Under the pieces are notes generated by a model. The model was given only the letters and a program-made list of their open reading frames with translations. It did not search any database and was not told where the DNA came from. Below, one piece after another: positions 54,244-63,018 of a stretch of 64,000 bases of DNA. Position numbers and translations under genes: made by a program. Within the stretch, counting starts at the first letter, position 1. Each line of letters opens with the position of its first letter. Location of the stretch: positions 124,001-188,000 of the forward strand of contig NZ_PIPX01000002.1 in the NCBI RefSeq assembly GCF_003987225.1. Reading direction: 5' to 3'. This DNA comes from Pseudidiomarina homiensis. GTDB lineage: Bacteria; Pseudomonadota; Gammaproteobacteria; Enterobacterales; Alteromonadaceae.

Positions 54244-56373
54244 TTAAAAGCGGTAAGTCGCGCCCAGCGACAAGGTCGCACCCACGCCTTTTACGCTGTA
54301 GCCGGTACCATAGCGCAACGCTTGTGAGCGGGCCGGAAAGTAATCGGCGTTGAACAGGTTTTCGATGCCGCCAAACAGTTCCCACTTGTCGAGCTGATAG
54401 CTGGCCGAAAGGTTGACCACGTCATAGCTGTCGATGGGTCCTTGGTCGCCGCTGTAGAAGCCTTGTGCGTTAGGTTCGAAGCGGTCACGTGAGAACACGT
54501 GTAACCAGTTAAGCGTAACGTTTAGCTCTGCATTCGGAGTGTAGTTGAGCGCAGATGTGAACTTCGGTGCACTGATTTGACGCGCGCCCAAGTACATGTC
54601 GTTCTCGGTGTCTTTGCCTTCGGTGTAGCCGTACGCCGCTTGCATGCTCCAATGGTCATTCAGGGTGTACTCCGCAGTAGCTTCAAAACCCCAGATCTTT
54701 TGTGGTGCACGCGCTGGGCGATAAATACCCGTTGCTGAGTCGTACACGCTGCGGGTACCTAGGTCAGAAGTACTGCGATACAGGGCGGCGGTAAAGAACA
54801 GGTCTTGGAGTTGACTGCTGAAGCCGATTTCGTAATTTTTGATAATCGATGCTTCGTTTTCAATCAAGCTTAAGTCGCTCACAGTCGCGGTACGCAGCAG
54901 TAAACCTAGGTCTGGAACTTCGTAACCTTCTGAGTAGCTTGCGAAAGGCGAGAAAGCGTCCGAATAGCGGTAACGTAAGCCGACGTTATAAGTCGTTGCT
55001 GCGTAATCCATGTCGCCACCCGACACTTGCATTGGCGTTGAACAGGTGTTGGCGTCGCGGCATAAGCGCAAGGTTTCGTAGTCATCGACCTTTACGGAAA
55101 TGTCTTCACGACGCACACCAGCTTTTAGCGTCCAATCTTGCGCGAGTTCCCACTTGGTTTGCAGGAAGCCAGCTTTTGAACTCATGTCCATTTCGGGCAC
55201 CCAGATGCGACCGTCGAGCAACGGTTGTGAGGTCACGTCGTTGAGTAAATCGATGCCGTAGATGAAGGTCGCGTAAACGCCACCGATATCAAAATTGCTA
55301 GTGAAAACAGAGCGTAAGCCTTGCTTTTCTGACAGGATGGCCGATTGGCCACCGGCGTAACCTGCATCAGGATTACCCAGCGTTGGCGACCAAAAGAAGA
55401 CGTTGTCGATTTTTTGCTTATAGGCGTCAACGGTCAGTGAGGTATTGGCGAACAGAGCGTCATTGTGGTACTTAGCCATGACGTTGTAATTGCCTTCTGG
55501 GCCTTGTGGTGCACCAAGTTGCTCATCATTTGGGTCGAGCGGCACGGCATAGGTTTTCTCGCCAAGGTCAATGTTACCGGGCACGTCTTTATAGGCGGCG
55601 TCTTGGTCTGAGTCGTAATAGTTGTAGGTTAGTTGCAGGTACTGGCTGTCGCTTAGGTCGTAGCTGAACTTGAAGAAAGCGTCGCGTTGTTTGCTGTCAG
55701 ACAAGCCGTACTGCAAGCCTAAGATATCGCCGTCGGCGTCACGCTGTACGCCATATTTTTCTTGTGCCAGTGTGGCCACGAAACCTAGGTCGCCTTCACT
55801 GCCGTTCACAGAAAGCACCGCGCGATAACCTAAGGTGTCGTCCGTTTTGACCAAACTGGTTTTGAAAGCTTGGGTTAGACTAACCGTACTACCTTGGTCA
55901 CTCGACTTTTTGGTGATGTAGTTAATCACGCCGCCCGCCGCGCCGTTACCCCAAACTGAGGTAGCGCCATTGAGTACTTCGATGCGTTCAATGCTAGCTG
56001 GGTCAAGGGTGCGAATGCCAAGGGCGCCGTTACGTAATGGCGTGTCTTGTGGAACGCCGTCGATCATAATGAGCATGTTGCGGCCGCGCAGAGTTTGGCC
56101 GAAGTTGCTTGAGCTGCCGGTGCTTGGTGCCATGCCAGGCACTGCTAGTGCGAGCAGGCTTTGTAGCTCTGAGCTGACGTGTAAATTGGCTTCTATCGTG
56201 TCGCGATCGATAATGGTAATACTGGCCGGCACTTCGTCGAAGCTTTCGACGATGCGACTACCGGTGACGGTGATGCGCTCGATGTTTTCTTGTTGGGTTT
56301 CTTGGGCTTGGGCCGGGTTGACTGCCAGTTGCACGGCAATAGCAGCGGGAAGCAGGTAGAATGATTTACGCAC
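54244..56373 (-). CDS. TonB-dependent outer-membrane receptor, iron-regulated
   Basis: The GTG at 56373 has GGAG upstream and starts a signal peptide (MRKSFYLLPAAIAVQLAVNPAQA); the upstream open frame is not coding-like. The 709-aa protein has a TonB box region (ERITVTGSRI), a plug (about 45-165: VPASITIIDRDTIEANL, RGRNMLIMIDGVPQDTPL, IERIEVLNGATSVWGNGAAGGVINYITKK) and a barrel ending LSLGATYRF. The plug type is that of the catecholate/ferric-siderophore or haem class; the ligand cannot be decided. A Fur box lies 60 bp upstream. Confidence 0.92.
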   Translation of the reverse strand: MRKSFYLLPAAIAVQLAVNPAQAQETQQENIERITVTGSRIVESFDEVPASITIIDRDTIEANLHVSSELQSLLALAVPGMAPSTGSSSNFGQTLRGRNMLIMIDGVPQDTPLRNGALGIRTLDPASIERIEVLNGATSVWGNGAAGGVINYITKKSSDQGSTVSLTQAFKTSLVKTDDTLGYRAVLSVNGSEGDLGFVATLAQEKYGVQRDADGDILGLQYGLSDSKQRDAFFKFSYDLSDSQYLQLTYNYYDSDQDAAYKDVPGNIDLGEKTYAVPLDPNDEQLGAPQGPEGNYNVMAKYHNDALFANTSLTVDAYKQKIDNVFFWSPTLGNPDAGYAGGQSAILSEKQGLRSVFTSNFDIGGVYATFIYGIDLLNDVTSQPLLDGRIWVPEMDMSSKAGFLQTKWELAQDWTLKAGVRREDISVKVDDYETLRLCRDANTCSTPMQVSGGDMDYAATTYNVGLRYRYSDAFSPFASYSEGYEVPDLGLLLRTATVSDLSLIENEASIIKNYEIGFSSQLQDLFFTAALYRSTSDLGTRSVYDSATGIYRPARAPQKIWGFEATAEYTLNDHWSMQAAYGYTEGKDTENDMYLGARQISAPKFTSALNYTPNAELNVTLNWLHVFSRDRFEPNAQGFYSGDQGPIDSYDVVNLSASYQLDKWELFGGIENLFNADYFPARSQALRYGTGYSVKGVGATLSLGATYRF

Positions 56374-56433
56374 GTTGGTGGTCTCCGTAATAGGTTGTAG
56401 TTTTAATGGAGGCGAGTGTAGCGTGTGATTATG

Positions 56434-56454
56434 CAAATGACAATGATTCTCATT
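56434..56454. promoter_or_regulatory. Fur box between TonB receptor and DUF1653 gene
   Basis: AAATGACAATGATTCTCATT matches the classic Fur consensus (GATAATGAT-N-ATCATTATC family) at most positions. It serves the receptor on the minus strand and is 36 bp before the divergent DUF1653 gene. Confidence 0.75.
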
Positions 56455-56490
56455 AAGATCTTTTGTGTTTCGGCAATTTGAGGGACGAGA

Positions 56491-56715
56491 ATGGCGTATG
56501 AAGTGATAAAGCCGGGTGTTTATCAGCACTACAAAGGCCCCGAGTACGAGGTGCTAGACGTGGTTCGCCACTCTGAAACCGAAGAAGTGCTGGTGTTGTA
56601 TCGGCCAATGTACGGTGAGCGTGCGCTATGGGTGCGCCCGTTTGCTATGTTTGTTGAAAGTGTCGTGGTGGACGGCGCCGAGGTGCCGCGCTTTCGTTAT
56701 GTGCGGGAGGCTTGA
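56491..56715 (+). CDS. DUF1653 protein
   Basis: The 74-aa protein has the complete DUF1653 pattern (KPGVYQHYKGPEYEVLDVVRHSETEEVLVLYRPMYGERALWVRPFAMF) which is a small beta barrel. GAGGGACGAG precedes the ATG. The function of the family is not established. Confidence 0.9.
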   Translation: MAYEVIKPGVYQHYKGPEYEVLDVVRHSETEEVLVLYRPMYGERALWVRPFAMFVESVVVDGAEVPRFRYVREA

Positions 56716-56726
56716 TGCTAGGTATA

Positions 56727-56836
56727 TTTTCAATTGGACGAGGTTTTAATTTCAATTAGCCGATAACTAATTTTCATTTGGACGGTGATAAACTTTCAAT
56801 TGGACGAATGCAAAGCTACAATTAGTTGTTGCAACA
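56727..56836 (+). repeat. Four to five tandem 22-bp iterated repeats
   Basis: Units begin at 56727, 56749, 56771 and 56793, exactly 22 bp apart, with shared core TTTCAATTGGACGA (unit 2 has TTAGCCGA, unit 3 CATTTGGACGG). A fifth, weak unit starts at 56815 (CAATTAG). They end 22 bp before the ATG of the AAA ATPase gene. The exact two-helical-turn period looks like an array of protein-binding sites. Confidence 0.75.
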
Positions 56837-56857
56837 AATCAACTAGGACGACTAGTT

Positions 56858-58102
56858 ATGACCGACTATTATTCGCGTTTTGCTGAGCAAACCATCCGAG
56901 AGGCGCTTACCGACTCACCAGTTATTTTGATTCATGGTTCTCGCCAAAGCGGAAAAACAACATTGGCAAAGCGAATCGGGGAGCCGCTTGGCTATCACTA
57001 TATTAGCTTTGATGATGCGAACCAGCTGAGCGCGGCACAGTCAGATCCGGTAGGTTTTGTTCGTGACTTACCAAGCTTGTGTATTCTTGACGAAGTTCAA
57101 CGTGCCCCTCAGATTTTTACTGCGATAAAAGCCGTTGTTGACGCCGACCGTACTGCTGGACGTTTCATTTTGACAGGGTCGGCGAATATTCTGTTACTAC
57201 CTTCACTGTCGGATTCTCTTGCTGGGCGTATGGAAATCGTTCACTTACGGCCGTTGGCGCAAGCGGAGATCGCGAGTCGTTCCGAAACGACATTTTTCGA
57301 CGAGCTTTTTGTTGAAAAGCCAAGAGCTTCTTTTGCTCAGCCTAGGTTACGGCGGTTTGGCGCAGAGTTGAGCCGTTTGGTAAGTTCTGGTGGCTATCCA
57401 CCAGCGATTCTCAGAAGCAACTCGAAGCGTCGAGCTGTTTGGTATCGGGATTATGTGAACACTGTTATTCAGCGTGACGTGCAGGATATTGCGGCTATTC
57501 AGAATTTAAGTGTTTTACCGCGATTGCTAGAGGTAGCTGCAAGCCAATCAGCGCGGCTCTTCAATGCCTCTGAACTTGCTGCTCCTTTTGCGTTATCGCG
57601 ACCAACGATAAATCATTACCTTGGATTGTTAGAACAACTATTTATTATTGAACAAATACAACCGTGGCATAACAATCGATTAAGCCGTGCAGTTAAAACG
57701 CCTAAGTTGCACTTCCTCGACACGGGTCTTGCGTGTTCGCTGCTGGGACTCAACGCCGAGACACTCTATCAAGATCGAACCATTTGGGGGCAAATGCTCG
57801 AGACGTTTACGTTGCAAGAGCTTCGGAAGCACGCCGATGGCTATCATGAACCTTTGAAGTTTTACCATTTTCGCGATAAAGATAAGGTCGAAGTTGATAT
57901 TGTTATTGAACGTGGACGTTCGGTTTATGGTTTTGAAGTGAAATCGGCAAGTACGGTTATCGAAAGTGACTTTAAGGGCCTACATAAATTGCAGCAATCC
58001 TGTCCTGAAAAGTTTGCAATGGGGGTGCTTTTTTATGATGGGGATGCAATTTTGCCCTTCGGAAAAGAGCTGTATGCGATCCCAATAAGCGTGTTGGTAT
58101 GA
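56858..58102 (+). CDS. AAA ATPase with DUF4143 domain
   Basis: The 414-aa protein has an N-terminal P-loop domain (HGSRQSGKTTLAKRIG near residues 26-41; Walker B LCILDEVQRAP; sensor ILTGSANILLLPSLSDSLAGRM) and the C-terminal DUF4143 region (about 190-400) with a wHTH-like segment (LLEVAASQSARLFNASELAAPFALSRPTINHYLGLLE) and a nuclease-like strand set near the end (DKVEVDIVIERGRSVYGFEVKSA). These ATPases are common in bacteria and archaea; their role is not settled. The upstream iterons suggest self-regulation. Confidence 0.9.
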   Translation: MTDYYSRFAEQTIREALTDSPVILIHGSRQSGKTTLAKRIGEPLGYHYISFDDANQLSAAQSDPVGFVRDLPSLCILDEVQRAPQIFTAIKAVVDADRTAGRFILTGSANILLLPSLSDSLAGRMEIVHLRPLAQAEIASRSETTFFDELFVEKPRASFAQPRLRRFGAELSRLVSSGGYPPAILRSNSKRRAVWYRDYVNTVIQRDVQDIAAIQNLSVLPRLLEVAASQSARLFNASELAAPFALSRPTINHYLGLLEQLFIIEQIQPWHNNRLSRAVKTPKLHFLDTGLACSLLGLNAETLYQDRTIWGQMLETFTLQELRKHADGYHEPLKFYHFRDKDKVEVDIVIERGRSVYGFEVKSASTVIESDFKGLHKLQQSCPEKFAMGVLFYDGDAILPFGKELYAIPISVLV

Positions 58103-58111
58103 AGGTGAAGG

Positions 58112-58531
58112 ATGCGACATTTAACAGTTTATTTATGCACTGCGTTATTTTTCTTAGCGTCAGTAAGTGCACAGGAGGTCGACCATGCGGCGACGGTGGA
58201 GGCCTACACTGAGGCGTTCAATGCGCAAGATTCAGCAGCCATGGCGCGGATGGTGACCGATAACGTGCAATGGCTGACGGTGAATGGCGATTCGGTGGCC
58301 GTGGAAACCGCTGGCCGCTCAGAGTTAGTGAAGGCGATGGATAGCTACTTTGCCTCGTGTGCTTCGTGCCGTAGTAGGCTTGTTGACGTGCAGGTGCTGG
58401 GTTCACGTGTGTCGGTGATCGAACAAGCGTCTTGGTTAGTGGGCGACGAGCGCCGCGTGCAATCGAGTATTGCCGTGTATGAATTTTCCGATCAACGTAT
58501 CGCACGCGTTTATTACTTTGCTAGTGAATAA
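58112..58531 (+). CDS. Secreted SnoaL/NTF2-like protein
   Basis: The 139-aa protein has a signal peptide (1-20, ending VSA) and one NTF2-like domain: VEAYTEAFNAQDSAAMARMVTDNVQWLTVNGDS and a C-terminal beta set (SSIAVYEFSDQRIARVYYF). A Cys pair (SCASC) may form a disulfide. GAAGGTGAAGG precedes the ATG, 9 bp after the ATPase gene. Ligand unknown. Confidence 0.78.
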   Translation: MRHLTVYLCTALFFLASVSAQEVDHAATVEAYTEAFNAQDSAAMARMVTDNVQWLTVNGDSVAVETAGRSELVKAMDSYFASCASCRSRLVDVQVLGSRVSVIEQASWLVGDERRVQSSIAVYEFSDQRIARVYYFASE

Positions 58532-58544
58532 CGCTGATGCGTTC

Positions 58545-58585
58545 CATAAAAAAAGCTCTCGAACTTTCATCCGAGAGCTTTCATA
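58545..58585 (-). terminator. Terminator after serine hydrolase gene
   Basis: AAAGCTCTCG and CGAGAGCTTT pair over a 10-base loop; on the minus strand seven T bases follow. It may also stop the convergent SnoaL transcript less efficiently. Confidence 0.8.
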
Positions 58586-58602
58586 AACGCCTACCTTAAC
58601 GC

Positions 58603-60573
58603 TTAGCTGTAGTAGTTCCAGCCGAGCATGTTCCAGTAGAAGTAGAAGTAGCACATAAATACGCCAGCGAGCACGAGCAGGCCGTAGTAGATGCGACGAC
58701 CTACGGTGAAGGTTTCTTCGCCGAAGCGTTTCACGTAGCGGAACAGTGCCCATAAGGTCAATGGAATGGACAGTAATGGCAAGACCAGCGCTGCTTTCAG
58801 TAAGAAAGGCACACCGCGATACAAGCTATCCGCAAAGCCGATAAGCACCACTGCCAGCAGTACGACAAAGGCGAAGTGCGCAATGCTCATGAACAGCGAG
58901 CTGTAAGTTAGCGACTTACTGGCTGCTGGGCGTTGCTTGTAGTCTTTGCGTTTGTAGAACCAGCTTACGATCGCATGCAAGAAGAACAACAGCGCAATTC
59001 CTGGCACCAAGTATTTGAATAGGCCTGACTCAAAGGTTGGCGTACGTTGCATACCCATGAATGGCAAGCTTTCAAAGTAGAAGGTGTCGATGCCTTCGCC
59101 CGAACGGCTGCTAAACACAATGCGGTCGTGGCCGTCGACTTGGCGGAACAAGTTCTCGCCTACCTCAACGAACTGACGTGGGGCATATGGACCGGTCACG
59201 AGCAAGGTGTTGTTTTCGGTTGGAATCACGTCAATGCCGCCACTCAAGAGGCCGAACATCTTCTCGATGGTGCTCACGTTGCGACGCCAGAAGGTCCATG
59301 AGCCCGCATACTTACCTGCGCGTTCGGCAAAGTCCGATGGCGGTTCAATGGGTTCGACGTCGTCAGGGAAGAAATGATCGTAGATCTGGCCAACAAAGTT
59401 ATTGCGTGCTTTGTTGCTGACGGTGGTCATGTACGAAACGAAAATACCGAGGTTATTTTCTTTATCAACAGCCATGTCGGTGTGGAACTGCATGGTGTCA
59501 CCACCATGACCGACCACGCGGAAGCCATTGTACGTTTTCTCGTAAAAACCATAAGCCATACCGTTCACCCGTGGGTCGGAGCTGAACAGTTTCGAGTGCG
59601 CAAGTTCCATTGTTTCGGCCGACATAATACGGTTGCCGTTAAGCTCACCGTTGTTCAAGTTGGCTTGCATGAACTTCGCCATGGCTAAAGCGCTGGCAGA
59701 AACTGCGCCGGCTGGACCAAAGGCGTTGATCATCTCGAACGGTTGTTCTTTCCAGATGCCGAGTTCGCGTTTGTAGCCACGCGTCATGTGCGGCTCTAAC
59801 TCATCAGATAATGGCTCGTCGAAGCTGGCGTACTGCATGCCTAGTGGGTCAAACAGGTTCTCTTTAACGTACTGATTGAACGGCACACCAGTCACGTTCT
59901 GGACAATCAGTCCAGCGAGTGCGGTGGCATAGTTCGAGTAAGACGAGACTTCACCCGGTGGATTCACCCGCGCAGGAATGTATTTTTCCATAGCTACGGC
60001 AAGTTCAGGGCCTTTGTCTGGGTATGAATGAATCAAGTAACCTAAGCCACCGTCTTCAAAGCCAGCCGTGTGCGACAGAATATGACGCAGAGTGATCGGT
60101 TCTTCGTAGGTCGCAGGAATGTCGAAGTCCAGATACTCGTTCACGTCGGTATCTAAGTCGAGGTTACCGCGTTCGACTTGCTGCATGACTGCAAGCCAGG
60201 TGAAGAGTTTCGACGTCGAGCCAATCCGGAACAGGGAGGTCTCCGGATTGACTGCGATGCCTTCTTCGATGTCTTGCATACCGAAGCCGTTGGCGTAGAC
60301 CACTTCGCCGTCTTTGACTACCGATACGGTGACGGCTTGAATGTCTTCAAGGGCCATTTGTGCTTCGATAGTGCCTTCAATGTAGGGCGCTAGGCCCGGC
60401 AATGGGTCTTGTTTCATCTCGGGGGCACTTGGTGCCTCTTGTATTTCTTGTGCTTCTTGTGCTTCTTGTGCCTCTTGGGCATAGAGTGGCGCACTGGCTC
60501 CGCTGATCAGTAGCGCAAGGCCACAGAGCATAGAGCTAAATGCATTGCCACAGTTGGTGTGACTAACCTGCAT
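58603..60573 (-). CDS. Serine hydrolase, class C beta-lactamase/DD-peptidase family, with C-terminal membrane helices
   Basis: The 656-aa protein starts at 60573 behind AAGGAG and has a signal peptide (to about residue 32), then a repeat tail (QEAQEAQEAQEIQEAP) made by a 9-bp tandem repeat. The catalytic set is SxxK in GSTSKLFTW, YSN in SSYSNYATAL and HGG in GHGGDTMQF. The C-terminal 150 residues hold four to five transmembrane helices. It lies 19 bp after the amidohydrolase gene and is in its operon. Members of this family cleave D-amino-acid peptides or esters; the substrate here is not known. Confidence 0.88.
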   Translation of the reverse strand: MQVSHTNCGNAFSSMLCGLALLISGASAPLYAQEAQEAQEAQEIQEAPSAPEMKQDPLPGLAPYIEGTIEAQMALEDIQAVTVSVVKDGEVVYANGFGMQDIEEGIAVNPETSLFRIGSTSKLFTWLAVMQQVERGNLDLDTDVNEYLDFDIPATYEEPITLRHILSHTAGFEDGGLGYLIHSYPDKGPELAVAMEKYIPARVNPPGEVSSYSNYATALAGLIVQNVTGVPFNQYVKENLFDPLGMQYASFDEPLSDELEPHMTRGYKRELGIWKEQPFEMINAFGPAGAVSASALAMAKFMQANLNNGELNGNRIMSAETMELAHSKLFSSDPRVNGMAYGFYEKTYNGFRVVGHGGDTMQFHTDMAVDKENNLGIFVSYMTTVSNKARNNFVGQIYDHFFPDDVEPIEPPSDFAERAGKYAGSWTFWRRNVSTIEKMFGLLSGGIDVIPTENNTLLVTGPYAPRQFVEVGENLFRQVDGHDRIVFSSRSGEGIDTFYFESLPFMGMQRTPTFESGLFKYLVPGIALLFFLHAIVSWFYKRKDYKQRPAASKSLTYSSLFMSIAHFAFVVLLAVVLIGFADSLYRGVPFLLKAALVLPLLSIPLTLWALFRYVKRFGEETFTVGRRIYYGLLVLAGVFMCYFYFYWNMLGWNYYS

Positions 60574-60592
60574 AATGTTCTCCTTATTGTTA

Positions 60593-62134
60593 TTAGTTGC
60601 GCACGGCCTGACCAGGGAGGGCAGAGGTATCTAATCTGCCGTCCTCGATCACAAACTGTCCGTTTACGATAGAGTGTTTTAACCCTTGCGAAAGCTGCGC
60701 AGGCTTTGCGAAGGTTGCTGCGTCGTTAAATTCCGGAAGCGAAAACACCACGATGTCGGCGTCGGCACCTACTTGCAGGCGGCCTTTATGACGCATTTGC
60801 GGAATCGCTTCTTGTAAGATTTTTGCCGGGTAATAACTGACTTTGGCGATGGCTTCGCTGAGCGACAGTACGTCGCGCTCGCTCACGTAGTTGCTAACAA
60901 AGCGAGCGTAGGTACCAGCACTGCGAGGGTGCGACCAGGCCTTGTCGGGTAACGGCCAGGTGTCACCAGCGACCGGTTTGTTGTCGAGTAACCAATCGCC
61001 GCCGTCAGACGCAATCACCCCTTCAGGCATTAAAATCGCTTGATCGATGAGTGCTTGTTCGTCCGGTTTCGAAGCGTCTAGAAAGTGGATAATGATGTCG
61101 GTTTGCGGTGCTTCGGCTTGTAACTGTGCAAACTCTTCTTCACTTAAACGTTTGCCATCGACGGCGAAGTTGTTGGCGTTGATGCCGCCAATACGTTCAC
61201 GCCACCCTTTACCACGGAACATGGCAGCGCCGATCGACGTTGCGCCGGCACCGTAAGGGTAGGCTTCGGTTGAGAGTTTCACGCCTTGCTGTTGCGAGCG
61301 CAAAATCATTGGCCGAATCAGTTCGATGTCTTTCAAGCTAATGGAGTTAAGGTGCACGATGTGCGCATGCACGCCAGTCCCTGCGGCCACAGCGATGATT
61401 TCTTGGATGGCTTCAAACGAGCTTTGCGGCTCCGCCATCGACAAAAAGCGCGCATGGGTAAAGGTGGGTACCCCACGCTCGGCGGCCAGTTGATTGATGC
61501 GATAGTACTCTTTATGACCGGAACCGGGGGCATAACCGGTTAAAAAGCCAACGCCAAGGCCGCCTTGATCAAGGCCTTCAGCGACTAACTGTTCAATCTT
61601 GTCCAACTGCTCTGGGGTGGCGATGGTGTCTTGCCAGCCGTCACGGTTCAATGCTTCGGTAAACCAATCTGCGCGGCTTGAGGGCTCAAGCTCCAAGACT
61701 GCGGCAATGCGAGCGGTGAGCCAGTTCACCGACGCGCCATAGTTAATGGGGCGGCCTTCTTCGGCACGAATGCGGTAGTACTCGTCAATCGGAAAGGCGC
61801 CAGATTCAAGTTCCAGCGCAGTGGTGACGCCATCAAATGCTTGTACACGATTGGCGAGCAAGGTCTGCCCATGGGCGTGCATATCAATAAAGCCAGGACT
61901 GACGATAAGCCCAGCAACATCAATTTGGCGTTTGCCGTGCATGTCCTGTTCGCTGATAGCGACAATCTTGCCGCCACGAATTGCAACGTTACGGACCGCA
62001 TCGAGTCCGCTTGCTGGATCAATGACTCGCCCACCGGTGAGTACAAGATCATATTCATGTGTGGCCCAGCTTGGATTTGTAAGCCCCAAGCACAGCAGGG
62101 CAAGCACACTTAGGTGCTTGATCGGTTGCCACAT
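60593..62134 (-). CDS. N-acyl-D-amino-acid deacylase-like amidohydrolase (secreted)
   Basis: The 513-aa protein has a signal peptide (1-24, ending SWA) and the amidohydrolase barrel: an N-terminal beta sandwich (YDLVLTGGRVIDPASGLDAVRNVAIRGGKIV), the metal-binding HxH in GFIDMHAHG, a middle His in VPTFTHARF and HAHIVHLNS, and the late Asp in GVIASDGGDW. The set and the TGGRVIDP opening resemble D-aminoacylases. First gene of a two-gene operon with the serine hydrolase; both are exported. Confidence 0.87.
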   Translation of the reverse strand: MWQPIKHLSVLALLCLGLTNPSWATHEYDLVLTGGRVIDPASGLDAVRNVAIRGGKIVAISEQDMHGKRQIDVAGLIVSPGFIDMHAHGQTLLANRVQAFDGVTTALELESGAFPIDEYYRIRAEEGRPINYGASVNWLTARIAAVLELEPSSRADWFTEALNRDGWQDTIATPEQLDKIEQLVAEGLDQGGLGVGFLTGYAPGSGHKEYYRINQLAAERGVPTFTHARFLSMAEPQSSFEAIQEIIAVAAGTGVHAHIVHLNSISLKDIELIRPMILRSQQQGVKLSTEAYPYGAGATSIGAAMFRGKGWRERIGGINANNFAVDGKRLSEEEFAQLQAEAPQTDIIIHFLDASKPDEQALIDQAILMPEGVIASDGGDWLLDNKPVAGDTWPLPDKAWSHPRSAGTYARFVSNYVSERDVLSLSEAIAKVSYYPAKILQEAIPQMRHKGRLQVGADADIVVFSLPEFNDAATFAKPAQLSQGLKHSIVNGQFVIEDGRLDTSALPGQAVRN

Positions 62135-62346
62135 TGTGTTTGTTCCTTTGTTGCTATTGTTGATTAATTAACCATACCTATTGCTGTTTGTACAGCCTTA
62201 ATAATAAATAAACCTGTTATAAAATGTGTTTTCATAAAGAATGGCTGCGCTATTTGGGAAAATGCGGGTATATTATGGACTGTAGTTGTACTAAAATGAG
62301 CTTCGTCACGGCCGCGTAAGCGCCTTACTGAAGGAAGCAGACCCCT

Positions 62347-63018
62347 ATGAGCAAGCACGATACCTCAGATCCTTATGGCATGATTATGGACGCCATTGTC
62401 ACGCAGTCCCTGCCGCCGAGTCAGAAGGTTTCTGAGAACATTCTGAGCGAGACGTTCGGTATCAGTCGCGCGATTGCCCGCAATATGATGGAGCGCTTGG
62501 TTGCACAGCATTTTCTCGTCACGCTGTCGCCGCGGGTGACGCAAGTTGCACCGCTGACCTTATTAGAAATTCGCCAGAATTTTATGCTGCGACGTATGCT
62601 GTTGCCCGAGGTTATCTCGCTTGCTGGCGCGAAGGTCGACTTCGATCGCATTGTGGCGCTGAACGACCGCATTGCCGAACTGATGCAATCCACCGACGAT
62701 GATGCTGCCCTCGAACTGTTAAAGACCAACAAAGAGCTGAACCTTGCGCTGTGTGAACCGGTGGGCTACCCACTTATGGTCGACTGGATCCGTCAGTTGG
62801 AAGACACCGCCATGCGTATTTACTGGCTCTATGTTAAGACGAAGCAGTCGTATCCTTATTCCAGCGATCAGCAAAATATCATTATTGATGTGGTCCGCAG
62901 TGATGACAGCAAGCGCATTCAAACCTGCATTACAGATATGATTGCGCAAACCGAAGAAAGGGTGCTGAACGCTATTTTTCAGAATAAGCAGTTTTATACG
63001 CAGGACTTGATTGTTTAA
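62347..63018 (+). CDS. GntR/FCD-family transcription regulator
   Basis: The 223-aa protein has an N-terminal winged helix (about 8-70; GISRAIARNMMERLVAQHFLVTLSPRVTQVAP) and a helical FCD effector domain (about 75-215, with the TDMIAQTEERVL terminal helix). It is divergent from the amidohydrolase operon and is its likely local regulator. GAAGGAAGC precedes the ATG. It converges on the YkvI-like gene with a 47-bp overlap. Confidence 0.88.
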   Translation: MSKHDTSDPYGMIMDAIVTQSLPPSQKVSENILSETFGISRAIARNMMERLVAQHFLVTLSPRVTQVAPLTLLEIRQNFMLRRMLLPEVISLAGAKVDFDRIVALNDRIAELMQSTDDDAALELLKTNKELNLALCEPVGYPLMVDWIRQLEDTAMRIYWLYVKTKQSYPYSSDQQNIIIDVVRSDDSKRIQTCITDMIAQTEERVLNAIFQNKQFYTQDLIV

